A stretch of 64,000 bases of DNA from Macrocystis pyrifera (lineage: Eukaryota > Sar > Phaeophyceae > Laminariales > Laminariaceae). Positions 23,030 to 34,800 of the stretch are shown here, in pieces. Both the position numbers and the translations under genes were made by a program. The stretch spans positions 2,631,501-2,695,500 of the forward strand of contig JASSKH010000023.1 of NCBI GenBank assembly GCA_031763025.1, in the 5' to 3' direction. Position 1 is the stretch's first letter. Each line of letters starts with the position of its first letter. The notes beneath the pieces are model-generated. The model was not told the DNA's origin and ran no database searches. It worked only from the letters and a program-made list of their open reading frames with translations.

Positions 23030-23255
23030 AATAAATGGATGCGGTCATCCATATGCAAGAAAATCCGCCTCAAAAGCGGTTCTTAATATGATGCAGCTTA
23101 CTCTTCATGCGACTCGCCCAACACCTCACGGCGCTTTGCGCTTGGTGCAAGCAATGTCTGCCTGGTCGGTGAAAATCCGGCGTGCTCTGTCCCGGCATTG
23201 TAGGGATGCAAGGGTCTGTGGTCAATCGACTACGGCCGTGTATGATAGTGAGTAC
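23030..23255 (+). mobile_element. Short poly(C)-linked element, truncated copy
   Basis: It matches the 3' half of the element near 51.3 kb: CATCCATATGCAAG, GCGGTTCTTA, GATGCAGCT, ATGCGACTCGCC, CACCTCACGGCGCTT, GCAAGCAATGTCTGCC. It ends in GTGAGTACC followed by C-rich DNA. The 5' part is replaced by unrelated sequence. Confidence 0.75.
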
Positions 23256-23321
23256 CCCCCCCCTCCTACCCCCCCCTCCCCTCCGCCCCCTGCAGATATC
23301 GAGTATGTCCCCCCCTGCGGC

Positions 23322-23548
23322 TCGCTATCCTAGGAGATAGGTGGTGGCCACAGGAGGCCAAACAGGAAGGGGATAAGATTAGCAGAAAGTTCCTATGTAA
23401 TTTATGGAAACAACGTAATGAGCGCCCAATTGTTGGAGGTGTCTCTATTAGGAGTAGGAACGGTGCTCCGTCTCGAAAGGGATGCGTGGTCGATGGTCAA
23501 ATGACTAAGGCAAGCAACAAATGAGTACCCCCCCCCCCCCCCCCCCCC
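23322..23548 (+). mobile_element. LINE 3' tail, truncated copy
   Basis: This is homologous to the 3' end of the LINE at 35501-36691. It covers the last codons ([14 protein letters not shown] through [15 protein letters not shown]) and the short 3' region CAAATGAGTAC, then 21 C. The coding part is degenerate. The C run directly follows GAGTAC. Confidence 0.8.
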
Positions 23549-24079
23549 GCTGCGGCTCACCCTTTATGCGGCTCGCCCCCGGTTACGCTTCCCGCGCCAG
23601 GAGGGTTCGGTGTGTGCAGTAAAACGGATGCTGCTGCTTATTGTTGAGGCCATAGATCATTGCGCCCGGCAGTCACTCTGTCTACTGTAGTAGAGCGGAT
23701 GGTGCTGCTTGTTGCCGAAATCATAGACCATCGCGGACAGCAGCCACTCTGTCTTGAGTCTTTTTTTTCTGTGTCAATAATTGTGTCGACGAAGGTGATT
23801 GTCTCACCCGGACGCTTGAGCCATGCTGGGCATGAGCTGAGCATGGTCATCCGCCTAACCATTATTTTCTTGCTTCTGTTGTTTCATTGTCCAGCAATGT
23901 TGTTCATTGGGAAACAACGCCTGGTATGTTGCATAGTCTACTTTAATACCAGGTAAGTTTCATTTCGTGTATGTCGACGTTTACGAGATTTGTGTACATG
24001 CACACGCGGTACATGAGGCGTATGCGACGCGCAGATGCAGAACAGGACACACAGTAGTACATGGAGGGGGGGAAGGGGG

Positions 24080-24190
24080 GGGTACTCATGTCATGTATGG
24101 CCGTAGTCGTATGACCATACACCCTCACATCCCTACAATGCCGGGACGGAGCAGGTCGGGTTTTCACCGACCGGGCAGACATTGCTTGCA
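24080..24190 (-). mobile_element. Short poly(C)-linked element, truncated copy
   Basis: On the minus strand it runs from GCAAGCAATGTCTGCC to CATGAGTAC. Both edges are G homopolymers on the plus strand: a short one to the left of 24080 and about 21 G at 24191-24211. The 5' truncation point itself therefore abuts poly(C), which suggests insertion into a pre-existing homopolymer. Confidence 0.75.
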
Positions 24191-24342
24191 CGGGGGGGGG
24201 GGGGGGGGGGACGAAGCGAATCCCTTCGCAAGTGAGTTCAGGGACACCTCTATACTTTTTGCACTTCGAGTTGGATCTGGATAAGTTGTTTTACAACATA
24301 GCTGCGAAAGGGTTAGAGCTAAGCACTGACACTGACTTGCAG

Positions 24343-24603
24343 TAATATTATACTATTGTCGAACACTGGACCATTTCGTAAAGCAGGGTGTACCTAAAAG
24401 GCTAGTATGGTGTGTGCACAAGAGCAAGCGGTGCCGCGAAATCACTGCCACGCTTATGCGTTTCGCACTGGCTGCTCTTAGTACTGGTCGTACGAAGGAA
24501 CAGTTCGTCACCAGAATGGATGGGTTGTTGTTACAAAGTCGTAGTATCGTGTTGTGTACTTCGGTTTATCGACCTGGTCGTGAGTCGAAAAGCCATGTAC
24601 GAG
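24343..24603 (+). CDS. Unassigned exon candidate
   Basis: After the acceptor TTGCAG a long frame reads YYCRTLDHFVKQGVPKR, then a Cys/Lys-rich helix-forming region (TATLMRFALAALS, FVTRMDGLLLQ). The composition looks coding and a donor could occur near 24582 or later. No family is recognised, and no neighbouring exons join with certainty. Confidence 0.25.
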
Positions 24604-24959
24604 GATGTTGAGGTATGGGCGGTGATCGATCGGATGGTGACAGCGCCGTGTTCACCAAACACGCTGCTACTATTAATATTGCTATTCTGAAGTACGCTGG
24701 GCACCTCTAACGCAACAAAAGTATCAACCGGAAAAACGTGATGTCACGATTGTAATGGCGGCGCAGCGCTTAACTACTACTACTGCTACTACTATAATGA
24801 ATGAAAAAGAGATTGGGTTTGTTTCAATCCAGGATTTTCCGAGCCCCCCAATAACCCGGCACGCCATTGGTCGAGGGGGCCGCCTCGCCCGCCCTCACCC
24901 AATGGGGGGGCGCTTAACGAGCGACGGGAGTTGCCCCTCGGGGCAACGCCACGGGTCTG

Positions 24960-26370
24960 CCTCATCTGGAGAGGATTGGATCCCGTCGCCGGTTCAACAT
25001 CCCTCCATACATCTACAACTCCAACTAATCAGGCAACATACCGGGAACGAAAACGGTGATCCACGGGTTGATACCGCCCCGTACGGTGTAGAAGCCCCAA
25101 CTCCATTGGGTGATCGTTGATTGGCTGGGGTTCGTGAAGTCAGGGCCTCCCCAGGGAGGATAGCGTCCCATCTCCTGAACGTAAATCCTTCCGGGTCGAT
25201 ACCGCCCCGTCAGGTGCGAAAACCCCACACCCATTGGACAATCGCTAATTGACGGAGATTTTTGAAGCCAACGCCCCCCCTGGGAGGATAGGGTCCCATC
25301 CCCGGATCGTGAATAAGTTAATACATGTACAGCTCCAACAAAGCGGGGACGAAAACGGTGATCCCCCGGATCGACGCCGACACCGCTCCACACGGTGTGG
25401 AAATCCCAACCCCATTGGGTGATCGCTGATTGGCTGCGGATTATGAAACCAGCGGAACCCGGCGAGGAAAGGGTCCCATCCCCAGATCATAAACCCTTCC
25501 ATACATCTACAACTCTAAAAAATGGGGACAAAAATAGTGACTCCCCGGGTCCATAACGCCACGTGCGGTGTCGAAACCCCAACCCAATTTGGCTGATTGC
25601 TGAGTGCTGATTGCTGGTTAACTGGGGTTCGTGAAGGCAGCGGTACCCGGGGAGGATAGGGTCTCATCCCCGGATCTTAAATACTTCCATACATCTACAA
25701 TTCCAACAAACCGGGGACGAACAGGGTGTTCTCCCGGGTTGGCACCGCTCCGTACGGTGTGCAAACGCCAACCCCATTGGATGATCGCTGATTGGCTGGG
25801 GTTCGTGAAGCAGCGGTACCCGGGGAGGATAGGGTTCCATCCCCGGATCATAGATCCTTCCATACATCTACAACCCCAACGAGTCGGGGACGGGACGAAA
25901 ACGGTGATCTCCTGGGACGACACCGCCCCGCACGGTCTTGAAACCCCAACTCCATTGGTTGATTGCCGATTGGCTGAGATTCGTTAAGCCAGCGGTATCC
26001 GCGGAAGATAACTGCCGATCCCCGGATTAAACATCCTTCCACACATCTGCAACTCCGACGCATTGGGGATGTAAACGATGATCGGTCGGATCGATACCGT
26101 CCCCCCACGGTGTGGAAACCCCAGCCTCATTGGCTGATTGCTGATTGGCTGGGGCTCGCGAAGCCAGTGGCACCCGGAGAATATATACGGCCCCATCCCC
26201 GGGTCGAAGGCCTTCCACATGTCTTCAACTCCGACGCATCGGCGACAAAAGCGGGTATCCCTCCGGACGATACCGCCCCGCACGGTGTGGAAAGCCCAAG
26301 TCCTGGTACACCGTTGTCGCGACTGGGGTTCGCCAAGCCGGCGGTCCCCACCCACCCAAAAGGGAGTAAG
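24960..26370. repeat. Tandem sat-like array, about 180 bp x 8
   Basis: The anchor CCATTGGGTGATCGCTGATTGG recurs (in variants, e.g. TGATCGCTGATTGGCT) at about 25111, 25239, 25420, 25593, 25782, 25960 and 26134, with a degenerate last unit near 26310. Spacings are 128, 181, 173, 189, 178, 174 and about 176 bp. Each unit also carries CATACATCTACAACTCC, GGGGACGAAAACGGTGAT, CCGCCCCG-ACGGTGT and GGGGAGGATAGGGTCCC-like blocks. Long open frames on both strands simply reflect the repeat. Confidence 0.9.
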
Positions 26371-26626
26371 AAAGTTCAGCAACTTCATTGACCATAATGT
26401 AATAGTTTAAATACGTACCTAGCATAGTACGATGGTTTACTGTACGTAATAAGCACTACTACTGTCTTTCAGAGGCTCGCTGCGATGACGATTTTGACAC
26501 TTACAAAGCATGCGTTTCTTTTTTCCCTATTTCGCAAAAAAACTTTATGTTGTAAAATGTGTAATCTCTTAGCGTTTTCAGTCGCTCGCTCGCCATGAAA
26601 ATACCACGACATGCTGATATACTTAC

Positions 26627-26932
26627 AACAGAATCACAGCAGGCAATTCCCCGCCAGGGTATATTATTTCATTCACGCTTCCCGAATGGCGGTCATAACC
26701 AAGCACTTTAGAAAGTTCAGTCAAACATGTCGTGGATTGCATGTTAAAGAGGTCATCCAAAAACGTCCTCTGTGCGATTTGTCTAGCCCACGATGCGTCT
26801 TCAGTCTGGTCCAAAAATTGCGATCTGAGGCATGCACAAAGATACTGGTATATCACGCATGAGTGAATTATCGAAATTTCAGTTATTAATTTCAAGGTTT
26901 TCTCACGTTCGTAAATAAAGTCAATCAAAAGC
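26627..26932 (-). CDS. Unassigned AT-rich exon candidate
   Basis: On the minus strand, an exon-like frame of 101 codons lies between GTGAAG (acceptor at 26933) and a strong donor GTAAGT at 26626. It encodes LLIDFIYEREKTLKLI, then HSCVIYQYLCACLRSQF and NEIIYPGGELPAVIL. Codon use is much richer in A/T than in the identified genes. No family is recognised. It could be an exon of a horizontally acquired or viral-derived gene, but nothing else supports that. Confidence 0.35.
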
Positions 26933-27057
26933 CTTCACCGCCATCACCAGGCCCTCACCGCCATCACCAGGCCCCCACAAAGTTAAGAGAGCCTCTACAG
27001 CAGGCCACATCCAACGGCTCTTACCGAACATCGACCAGGCATTCACTAAGATTAATA

Positions 27058-27350
27058 GCGGGTACCTGGGTACCTGCCCGAGAGTATGTGCTGTGGGGGT
27101 ACCCAGGTACCTACTTGAGTATGTTCTCTAGAGGTACCCGGATTCCTGCCCGTGTACCTGATATGTTCTCTGGGGGTACCCGGGTACCTACGTGAGTACA
27201 CATCCTCTGAGGGTACCCGAGTACCTACCCGAATACATCCTCTGGGGGTACCCGCGTACCTACCCGAATACGTTTTCTGGGGGTACCCAGGTACCTTACC
27301 GCGTATATATCCTGGGGGTACCCGGGTACCCGCCCGAGTATGACCAAACC
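27058..27350. repeat. Minisatellite of about 36-48 bp built on GGTACC palindromes
   Basis: About seven to eight imperfect units contain GGGGGTACCCGGGTACCT followed by A-C-GAGTA and a TCCTCTG-like link. Each unit holds the self-complementary GGTACCCGGGTACC. Open frames on both strands are products of the repeat. Confidence 0.85.
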
Positions 27351-28809
27351 AACCAGGTTTGGCACCCGGATGACCCAGAGTGTACACCCTACAATAGCAC
27401 CCTAGAGGCTAATAGGCACTACCCCAGTTCCGCGCGGTCTCAACCCCCCAAGTTGGACCTTCTATGCTGCAGACTGGATGATATCGGCACACAACGCTTC
27501 CCTGCAAGAGGACAGAGGACAGCACAAACACGACACCAAATCGGACAGATCACAACGTAGATAATCTATTGATATTAGTAGTATTGATAGATCCCTCATC
27601 TGCCGTTCCGATATGTTCTGTAGGATCTGTAACGTACAGATCCAATCCAGGAAACACGTACTAAACAAAAAAAGCAGACCTTGACGGCTCCCACCCGGCA
27701 ACATGAGCAATTACTAGGTGATACCGAATAAATCAGGAATCTATGCGCCCTGAAATATCTACTGCAGATCACGAAGTGAGGATCTGACCTATCTGATGAT
27801 CTGATCCGATCTATCTGATCTGTCAGATGTGTGAACCATGAACACCTCCTACCAACGCGCAGCAGTTCTTCCCCGCCGTGCACCATTGAAGGCACAGCTG
27901 TCAGTACATAGAGCACAACCAGCCCTACTATTAATAGTAAGGCAGTGGCAGTGGCACCCCCCCCCCCAATGCTTCATTTTCCAAGCGCTTACTATAATAC
28001 TATCATACTGCTATTGCACCTCTTTTGATTGCTCACAAAACAAACGCAGTCAACGAACCATCGGTACGCGGCGGCGGCGGCGGCGGCGGTGGCGACGCAG
28101 GCAGTTATTTCCTACGGCGGTGGCTGCACTATAGCAGTAGTAACCCATAAATTATCATTGCCGCGACTTTCCACCGGACAAAAAAACATAAAACGAAAGC
28201 GCAAAACCGCCCCCCCTCTCTCTCCCACCGCCCAACTATAATAGCTGTGCAGTACACAGCGGCCGAAAACAAAGGCGGAGACTAATAAGGCACTCCATGC
28301 CCGACGAAACTGTCAAAGGCAGGCAGGCGGCCACACCCACCCACGTACCCACACCTAAAAGCAACAGAAAACTCTTCACCTCGCCCCCCCCTACTCAGCG
28401 CTGCTCGTACACGAACACTAAGGTCGCAACGCTTTTCCTACAAGTACAGTACGCCAGCATCCAGCATGCCGCGCTCGCTGTCAGCATGGACACCACCAGA
28501 GCATGAGAGCATCAGAGGAACGGGCAATATAACGAGGCGCGCGATTGCTCCGACCTATGAACCAATGAATCAAGAGAACGACGAATCAACCACTTACGCA
28601 ATCCATCCATCAAGCCACCAACCAATATATCAAGCAAGTAATAAATCAATCCTCGATCAATCAATCAATCACCGAATCGATCAATCAATCGAATAATCCA
28701 TCGAACAATCAAATCAACCGAACAATCCATCCATCCATCAATCAATCAACCAATCAATTATATAACCCACCAACCAACCGAACAATCAAGCAATCCACCA
28801 ATCCACCCA
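27351..28809. other. 3' flank of the polymerase gene
   Basis: It contains a GATCTG-rich MITE-like segment (27590-27840), a CGG repeat at about 28068-28090, and an AATC/CAAC microsatellite at 28600-28800 that runs up to the polymerase stop codon. No gene is supported. Confidence 0.5.
27590..27840. mobile_element. GATCTG-rich MITE-like repeat, copy 1
   Basis: It shares CGTTCCGA-ATGTTCTGTAGGATCTGT-, GATCTATCTGATCTGT- and CAGATGTGTG-type blocks with segments at 37290-37555 and 45020-45300. In the 45-kb copy these form inverted termini. This copy is diverged and its ends are approximate. Confidence 0.5.
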
Positions 28810-31800
28810 TCAATTAAAGAAGTACTCGCTGTCCTTGACGTCCTCTAGCTTCAAGGAACCTCTCGCCGGAATGGGCGGAAACTCAATTGACGGATATCGC
28901 ATCCGAATAGACTCGTGCAGGTTCTCGAGAACAGGCCCCGAGTAGAGGTCCACAAAACACTGCAAAGAGGGAGCATAACAGCGCGACATTTGCACGCGCG
29001 GGCAGATGTCGGAGGAGGGTATGAGGGGAGGACGGGATTGGAGGAAGATGGGGGAGTGGGGGGAGGACGGGATCGCAGGAGGATGGGGAGAGTGGCGAGG
29101 GGAGGAGGGGACAGGGGACAGGGTGGGGAGGGGACCGCGGGGGGGGGGGGGGGCAAGAAGGAAACGGGGAGGAGACCAGGGGGGGAGGGAGGAGGGGACA
29201 GGAGATAGTGAGGAGAGAGTACGGGAACGGAGGAGGAGCGAGGGAGGCAGTGTGGGAAAATAAGCGTCCATTGCCTCGCAAGAAAAGAGGCCCGGTTGCT
29301 TCGGCGTCGTGCCTAAGAAACACGCGAGCCAGAGGCCACCGCCCCATAAACGTTGAAACCGTGTGAACTCCTTTGGGACCCAGGTATTGAGCATGGCAAC
29401 CAAACCAATAATGTGTTGAAAGCGCCGTCCACTAAACCCAATGTAAGCGCGCAGCAGTAATGTTGGCATCATCGTGCTGCTCGCGTGTCGTGCCAGTGAT
29501 TGCGACAACGTAGTTCGGATAACATAATCGTAGACGCGTATCAACCCCAAACCAAGCAGAGCCCAGGCTACAATCTGGCCTCGCCGATACTGCAGTACAT
29601 TTTTCTACCTGAATTAATAAGCACCCCAATGTTGGAGATGTCTCTACTAGGAGTAGGAACAGTGCTCCGTCTCGAAAGGGATGCGTGGTCAATGATCAAA
29701 CGACTAAGGCAAGAAATAAATGAGAATATACGCCCCCGCCCGCCCCTCCCCCGGAAGTCCTAAAGGAGTTCAAGGAGAAAGGGTAGGGGCAACAACAACA
29801 GTGCCTTTCTCGCGCACTCTGTAATTACTTTGGCAGGAGCGGGGCCCTTAGTACATATATACATACACGGTGGCAACTTCACTTGCGATAAGCCGACGAC
29901 GACCAACATGAATATGAATCGGTCTTGCAAGGCAAACGTAAAACACGCCGTATCGTTTCGTTCGAAGCAGCCGGTCCACCCGATGAGTGTGCCTTGCCAC
30001 TTATTTGACAGCATGGCTGACACACACTGCGCACGATACGATAACGATTGACCCCAACCTCAAGCCAATCCACCAATGTGCAGGGCAGGGTAACTCATAT
30101 TGGTCTCGTGCACAGTGTGCGTCACCCGCAGTGTCGAATAGGTGGTAAGCTCTACTGCACCCAATCGCTTTTGCACCCCGTCAACCCGACGAATACGCTT
30201 TGAACCCAAAGGTTACGCTTTGAACTCAACGGTTACGTTTTGAACCAACGGTTACGCTTCGAACTCAACGGTTACGCTTTGATCCCAACGGTTACGCCAG
30301 CTTCCTCCCTTTCCGCCCAACCCCGAAAACTCAGAACCCAATCCCCAACCCAAACAAACCCCTAACCCCAAAAACCCACAACCGAACCCTAGCCCTTAAA
30401 CCTCAAAGTCAGTCCCTAACCCCGAGGCCAAAAAGCAACCCCGAAGCCCTCATCATCGCCCACCTGCCGCAGCTGACTGTTCATCTGATCGACGTGTCCG
30501 GCGTGTACCCAGTAGCTGTCGTGCACCGCAGCGAAGGGTACTCCTGCCTCGTCCATTTCGATGGCCGTGAGCAGCATGTGCGTCGAGTCCAAAGAGTGAA
30601 CGAAGTTGGGGGGGAAGGCGGACGTCTGCCGCTTAACGGCGACCGGAAGAGTGTCCGCGTCTTCTCTGATGTGCACGCCCTGGAGCAGTGTCTGTACCTG
30701 CGTGGTCGTAACACATGCGGGAGCAGCGAGCACGCGCGCGAGGGCGCGACATCGACAACAGAAATAGCAACAGCAACAATACCACCGACAACGACAACAA
30801 TAACAACAGTAGCAACTCTAACAGCAGCAGCAGCAGCACCAACAACAACACGGTACCACAGTACTCGCACGGCAGATGGCTTACCCAAAACGGATGGCGA
30901 GACAACGTTATCACCGTAATTGTGTTTCCTCGCAATGCCTGCTTGAGAGATACCAGCAATGCAAGACAACTCCGCACAAGCGTGCCGCTGAGCTGAGCTG
31001 AGCTGAGCTGAGCTGCACTGCACTGCGCGGCACCCGCACCTGGTACTTGTCTTTCCGTCGATAAGGCTGCAGCACGGGCAGTCCTAGAGGGGTAATCCAC
31101 GTCATCGGCTGGCCCTCCTTGGCCACGAGCTTCGAGACCGCCATCAGCCACTCCATGATGTTCCTAGGGAACCAAAAACGCGACCCGGGACGATGTGGTC
31201 ATTGATTGGTGATTGGTGATTGGTGATTGGTGCTTGATGATTTCGTGACCGATGATTTGTGATTGGTTGATATATGCTCAAGTGTTTGATGACCTTGTGA
31301 TTGGTGTTGGATGATTTATGCCTGGTGCTTGATGATTTATACTTGGTGTTTGATGATTCAATGATTGGTGTATGGTGGGGCCGTGAGTTGGCTTAGTACC
31401 GACGGCTTAGTACCGACGTCACGGCTAGTCATTACTTGGGTGACGAATAAATTAGCCAAACGAACTGACTTTCCTCGTAGCCTTTTTTCAATAAGAACTG
31501 CGCGTCGAGCCACAAACGTGCCAACCAGATATTTGGAATCACCGCAGAACTCCGCACATTACCGCAGACAACCCAGCTGCGATACCTGGCCAAAGCAGAA
31601 CTGAGTGGGCGACTTACAGTAAGCCAACCCACAACCCATACAAATAGTAAGCAACCCTATGTATTATACACACGCTCAAAAGGTTTGTTGACTGACTGAC
31701 CTGGCCTCCGTGAAGAGCTCCTCGAGAACCTTCATCGTCAGCTTCGCCACGTATGCGGATGCCTTATAGACATCTGCCTCCGCCTCCGCACTCGGCACCT

Positions 31801-34800
31801 GTTATTGATTCATTGGTTTCAAGATAAGAAAAAAAAAGTTAAAGCAACAGACGGCGGCGCACCAAGCACCAAGCTTCTATTAGTGACAGACTGACCAATT
31901 AATATATACTTCGAGGTGCAATTAGACGCGAGTCGACGAGGGAAGAAAAGGCTGAAGTCGTCTCTTAACAACATGAGAATTAAAAAAAAAGAAAGGCACA
32001 AACCGCAGTGGGGAGGGAAGGGGGGGGGGGTGTACTCGATAGGAGAGATGTACTCGATCTCATGCATGGCCGTAGTCGTATGACCATAAACCCTCGCATC
32101 CCTACAATGCCGGGACGGAGCATGTCGGGTTTTCACCGACCAGGCAGACATTGCTTGCATCAAGCGCGAAGCGCCGTGAGGTGTCCGGCGAGTCGCATGA
32201 ACGGTGAGCTGCATCCTACTAAGAACCGCCTGTGAGGCGGACTTGCATATGGATGACAGCTTCAATGAGTTAGTTTAATTTCCGGTGTGGCCACTTCCAG
32301 AGACAGCAATGGGAGTACTTACCTTGAACACTAGGTGATACGATCAATTCCCTTGTGCAGAGTAAAGGTTCTTTACTTCGCACAAATGTTCTACTGTAAC
32401 TAGACGACCAGCTGTGGGCGACCGCCAAAAAACAAAAAAAAAAAAAAAAAAACGGTACCCTGGATGTCTAGCTCACGTAGTGCGCGGCATGTTTTACAGT
32501 GTCGTTGCCAACCAACGCCAACCCAACCCATACATAATATATATAATGGGAGGAGGGAAGGGGGGGGGGGGGGGGGGCTGCTATGCGACCCCGGACCTGA
32601 GCTACGACTATTAATAGGAGGCAGAGACAAGGAGGGCTTATATAATAAATGGGATCGAAAAACAAAACAAAACATACCTACCGACACACAGTACCTATTT
32701 ACCGACGGAACGTACCTACCAACCAACCAACCTGCCTACCTACGTACGGACCGACACTTACCGACCTATCGCCGACCGACCTACCAAGTCCCGCCGCATA
32801 CCCCCATCCCCTTGATGATCTTCCAAGCCAACCTACCGACGAACCGACCGACCGAAACAATCTCGCCGCTTACCGCCGTCCCCTTGATAATCTTCTCTTC
32901 GAGAACGTTCTGTATCTGCTTGCGGGCTCCCACAAAGGTTACGCCGTACACGCTGGTCATCACCGTCTGCTTCACCACCTGCACAACAACAGTGACGCAA
33001 CAGCAACACAATGCCAATAAAATGGTAGATTAGCAATGCCACATCAACAGCGGCGGTAACAGCAAAACAATGGCAACCTAATGTCAATGCAATCGTATCG
33101 ATGGAATAGCAACTAAGAAACAATAGTGAGAGAAAAAGCAATGCAATGGCAATGGAATAGCAACACACTAGAGCGTCGGGAGAGGTCGACACGGCGCGAA
33201 AAGAAAAAAAACATTCAGATGAAAGCCTGCAAACTTGTTGCATGCCTATAGTATTTATTACCTGCTACCAATGCAATAATACATACCATGGTACTTACTA
33301 AGAGAACGACGGTATAATATAAACACAATACACCAGTAGCTGTTGTTTACTGTTCTGTTTTTTTTTGCTCAGTTAGGCTAAAAAACTGCGTCGACTTTCT
33401 GCGGGGCAATCACACCTCATTCTGCACGACGCCTATAAAAAAAAGACAAGAGACAACCCACTTCTCAAGCGAGCAATTAACCAAGCAACTAACCAACCAA
33501 TCGACGAACAAACCAACCAACCAACCAACCAACCAACGGAAAGGCACCCACGCGGTCAATGAAAGCGGTTATCGTTGGAGCTGGTCAACCCTTCTGTCGA
33601 CGGGGTCAGATACGACGCTGGCTCTCCAAGCAACCAAGCAACCAAGCAATCAAGCAACGAAGCAGCCAGTCAACCAACTAATGAAAAGGCGTCCGCGCAG
33701 CCAATGAAGAGCGGTTTTCGTTGGAGCTAAGTAGCTCATCTTTCGGTCCACGGGGCGATGTACGATGTTGGTTCTTCAACAACCAAGCAAACGACCAACC
33801 AACCAACCAACCACCCAACCAACCAACCGATCAGCCAACAACCAAAAAACCAAAAAACCAAGCAACCAATCACCCAATCAACCGACCGACCAAACACCCA
33901 ACCAGTCAACCAGTGAAAAGGCCGGCCAATGAAAGCGGTTTGAGCTGGAGCAATTGAAAGCGAACGTTTGTGTCTAGGAGGCCGCGTACGATGCCGTCTA
34001 TCTAACCATCCAACCAAGGAATGAACGAACCAAGCAATGAAAAGATCAGACAAGAGTGAAAGGGGGTTGGGTGTTTTCTAACCTTTCTGTCGATGAGGCC
34101 GTGTACGAGGTTGGCTATCCGGTGCTGCTCCAGCTCAGCCTCTGATGCGTCGGGGGCAAGGGGGGTCCTGGCCTGGAGCTCGACCTGTCGAAAGAGCAAT
34201 CAGCATGGAAACGGTGGCAGCACGACAATGTGATGAGATGACAGCATGACAAACAGCTGAGAGAAACACGTGACAATATCAAGGGCCTATCTACACTGCA
34301 AGACACAGGCACACTTCTTTATGAGGGGCGGCGTAGACACACTACAACACGCAGGCGCAGTTCTTTTCGAGGGGTGGCGTGCGAAGCAATCGTGAGCAAG
34401 GAACGGCGACAAGGGACTATAATTTTCCGTCTTCATCTACCCCCCCACATTGGGCAACAGCAAGCAGCCAAGGAAACCCTTTCCTCTCCACAAAGAGGCA
34501 TGCACCGGCCGGGACGCGAGGGGGGGGGGGGGGGGGGGGGGGTAGTCCATGAAACATTAACGCCAAACATGGGGCGACAGCGCGGCACATTGGCGTAGCT
34601 AGCTATGAAACATACCAGGTAGCATCGTATAGCTGCGGCTAAGGCATCTCGCGTATGTATAACTGCCGTCACCTTGTGTGCGCTGGTTGATTCGTAGAAC
34701 TCGGAAAATCTTGCGCAATGCACTCATCTACCTCGATCGGCGGTCGTACGTACGTAGATCCGGCTTCAGCCATCTCGAAAAGGGCCCCCGTTTTTCATGG

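Larger units (their letters stand above)
22300..24342. other. Retroelement-tail region without clear gene
   Basis: It holds short-element copies (23030-23255 and 24080-24190) and a LINE tail (23322-23548). Two related 60-bp segments occur at about 23625-23690 and 23690-23755 (CGGATG-TGCTGCTT..TTG..G). A Gln-containing minus-strand frame at 22540-22796 has no recognised domain. Confidence 0.45.

Noticed and set aside
24960..26370. CRISPR array
   Set aside because: Repeats are about 180 bp with no short direct repeat/unique spacer structure, and the genome is eukaryotic.
24755..26390. Several open frames of 60-134 codons on both strands
   Set aside because: They lie over the roughly 180-bp satellite and recur unit by unit in different frames. 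They reflect repeat composition, not genes.
28068..28250. CGG repeat with poly-Ala frame, considered as a gene
   Set aside because: It is a simple trinucleotide repeat with no splice sites or conserved flanks.
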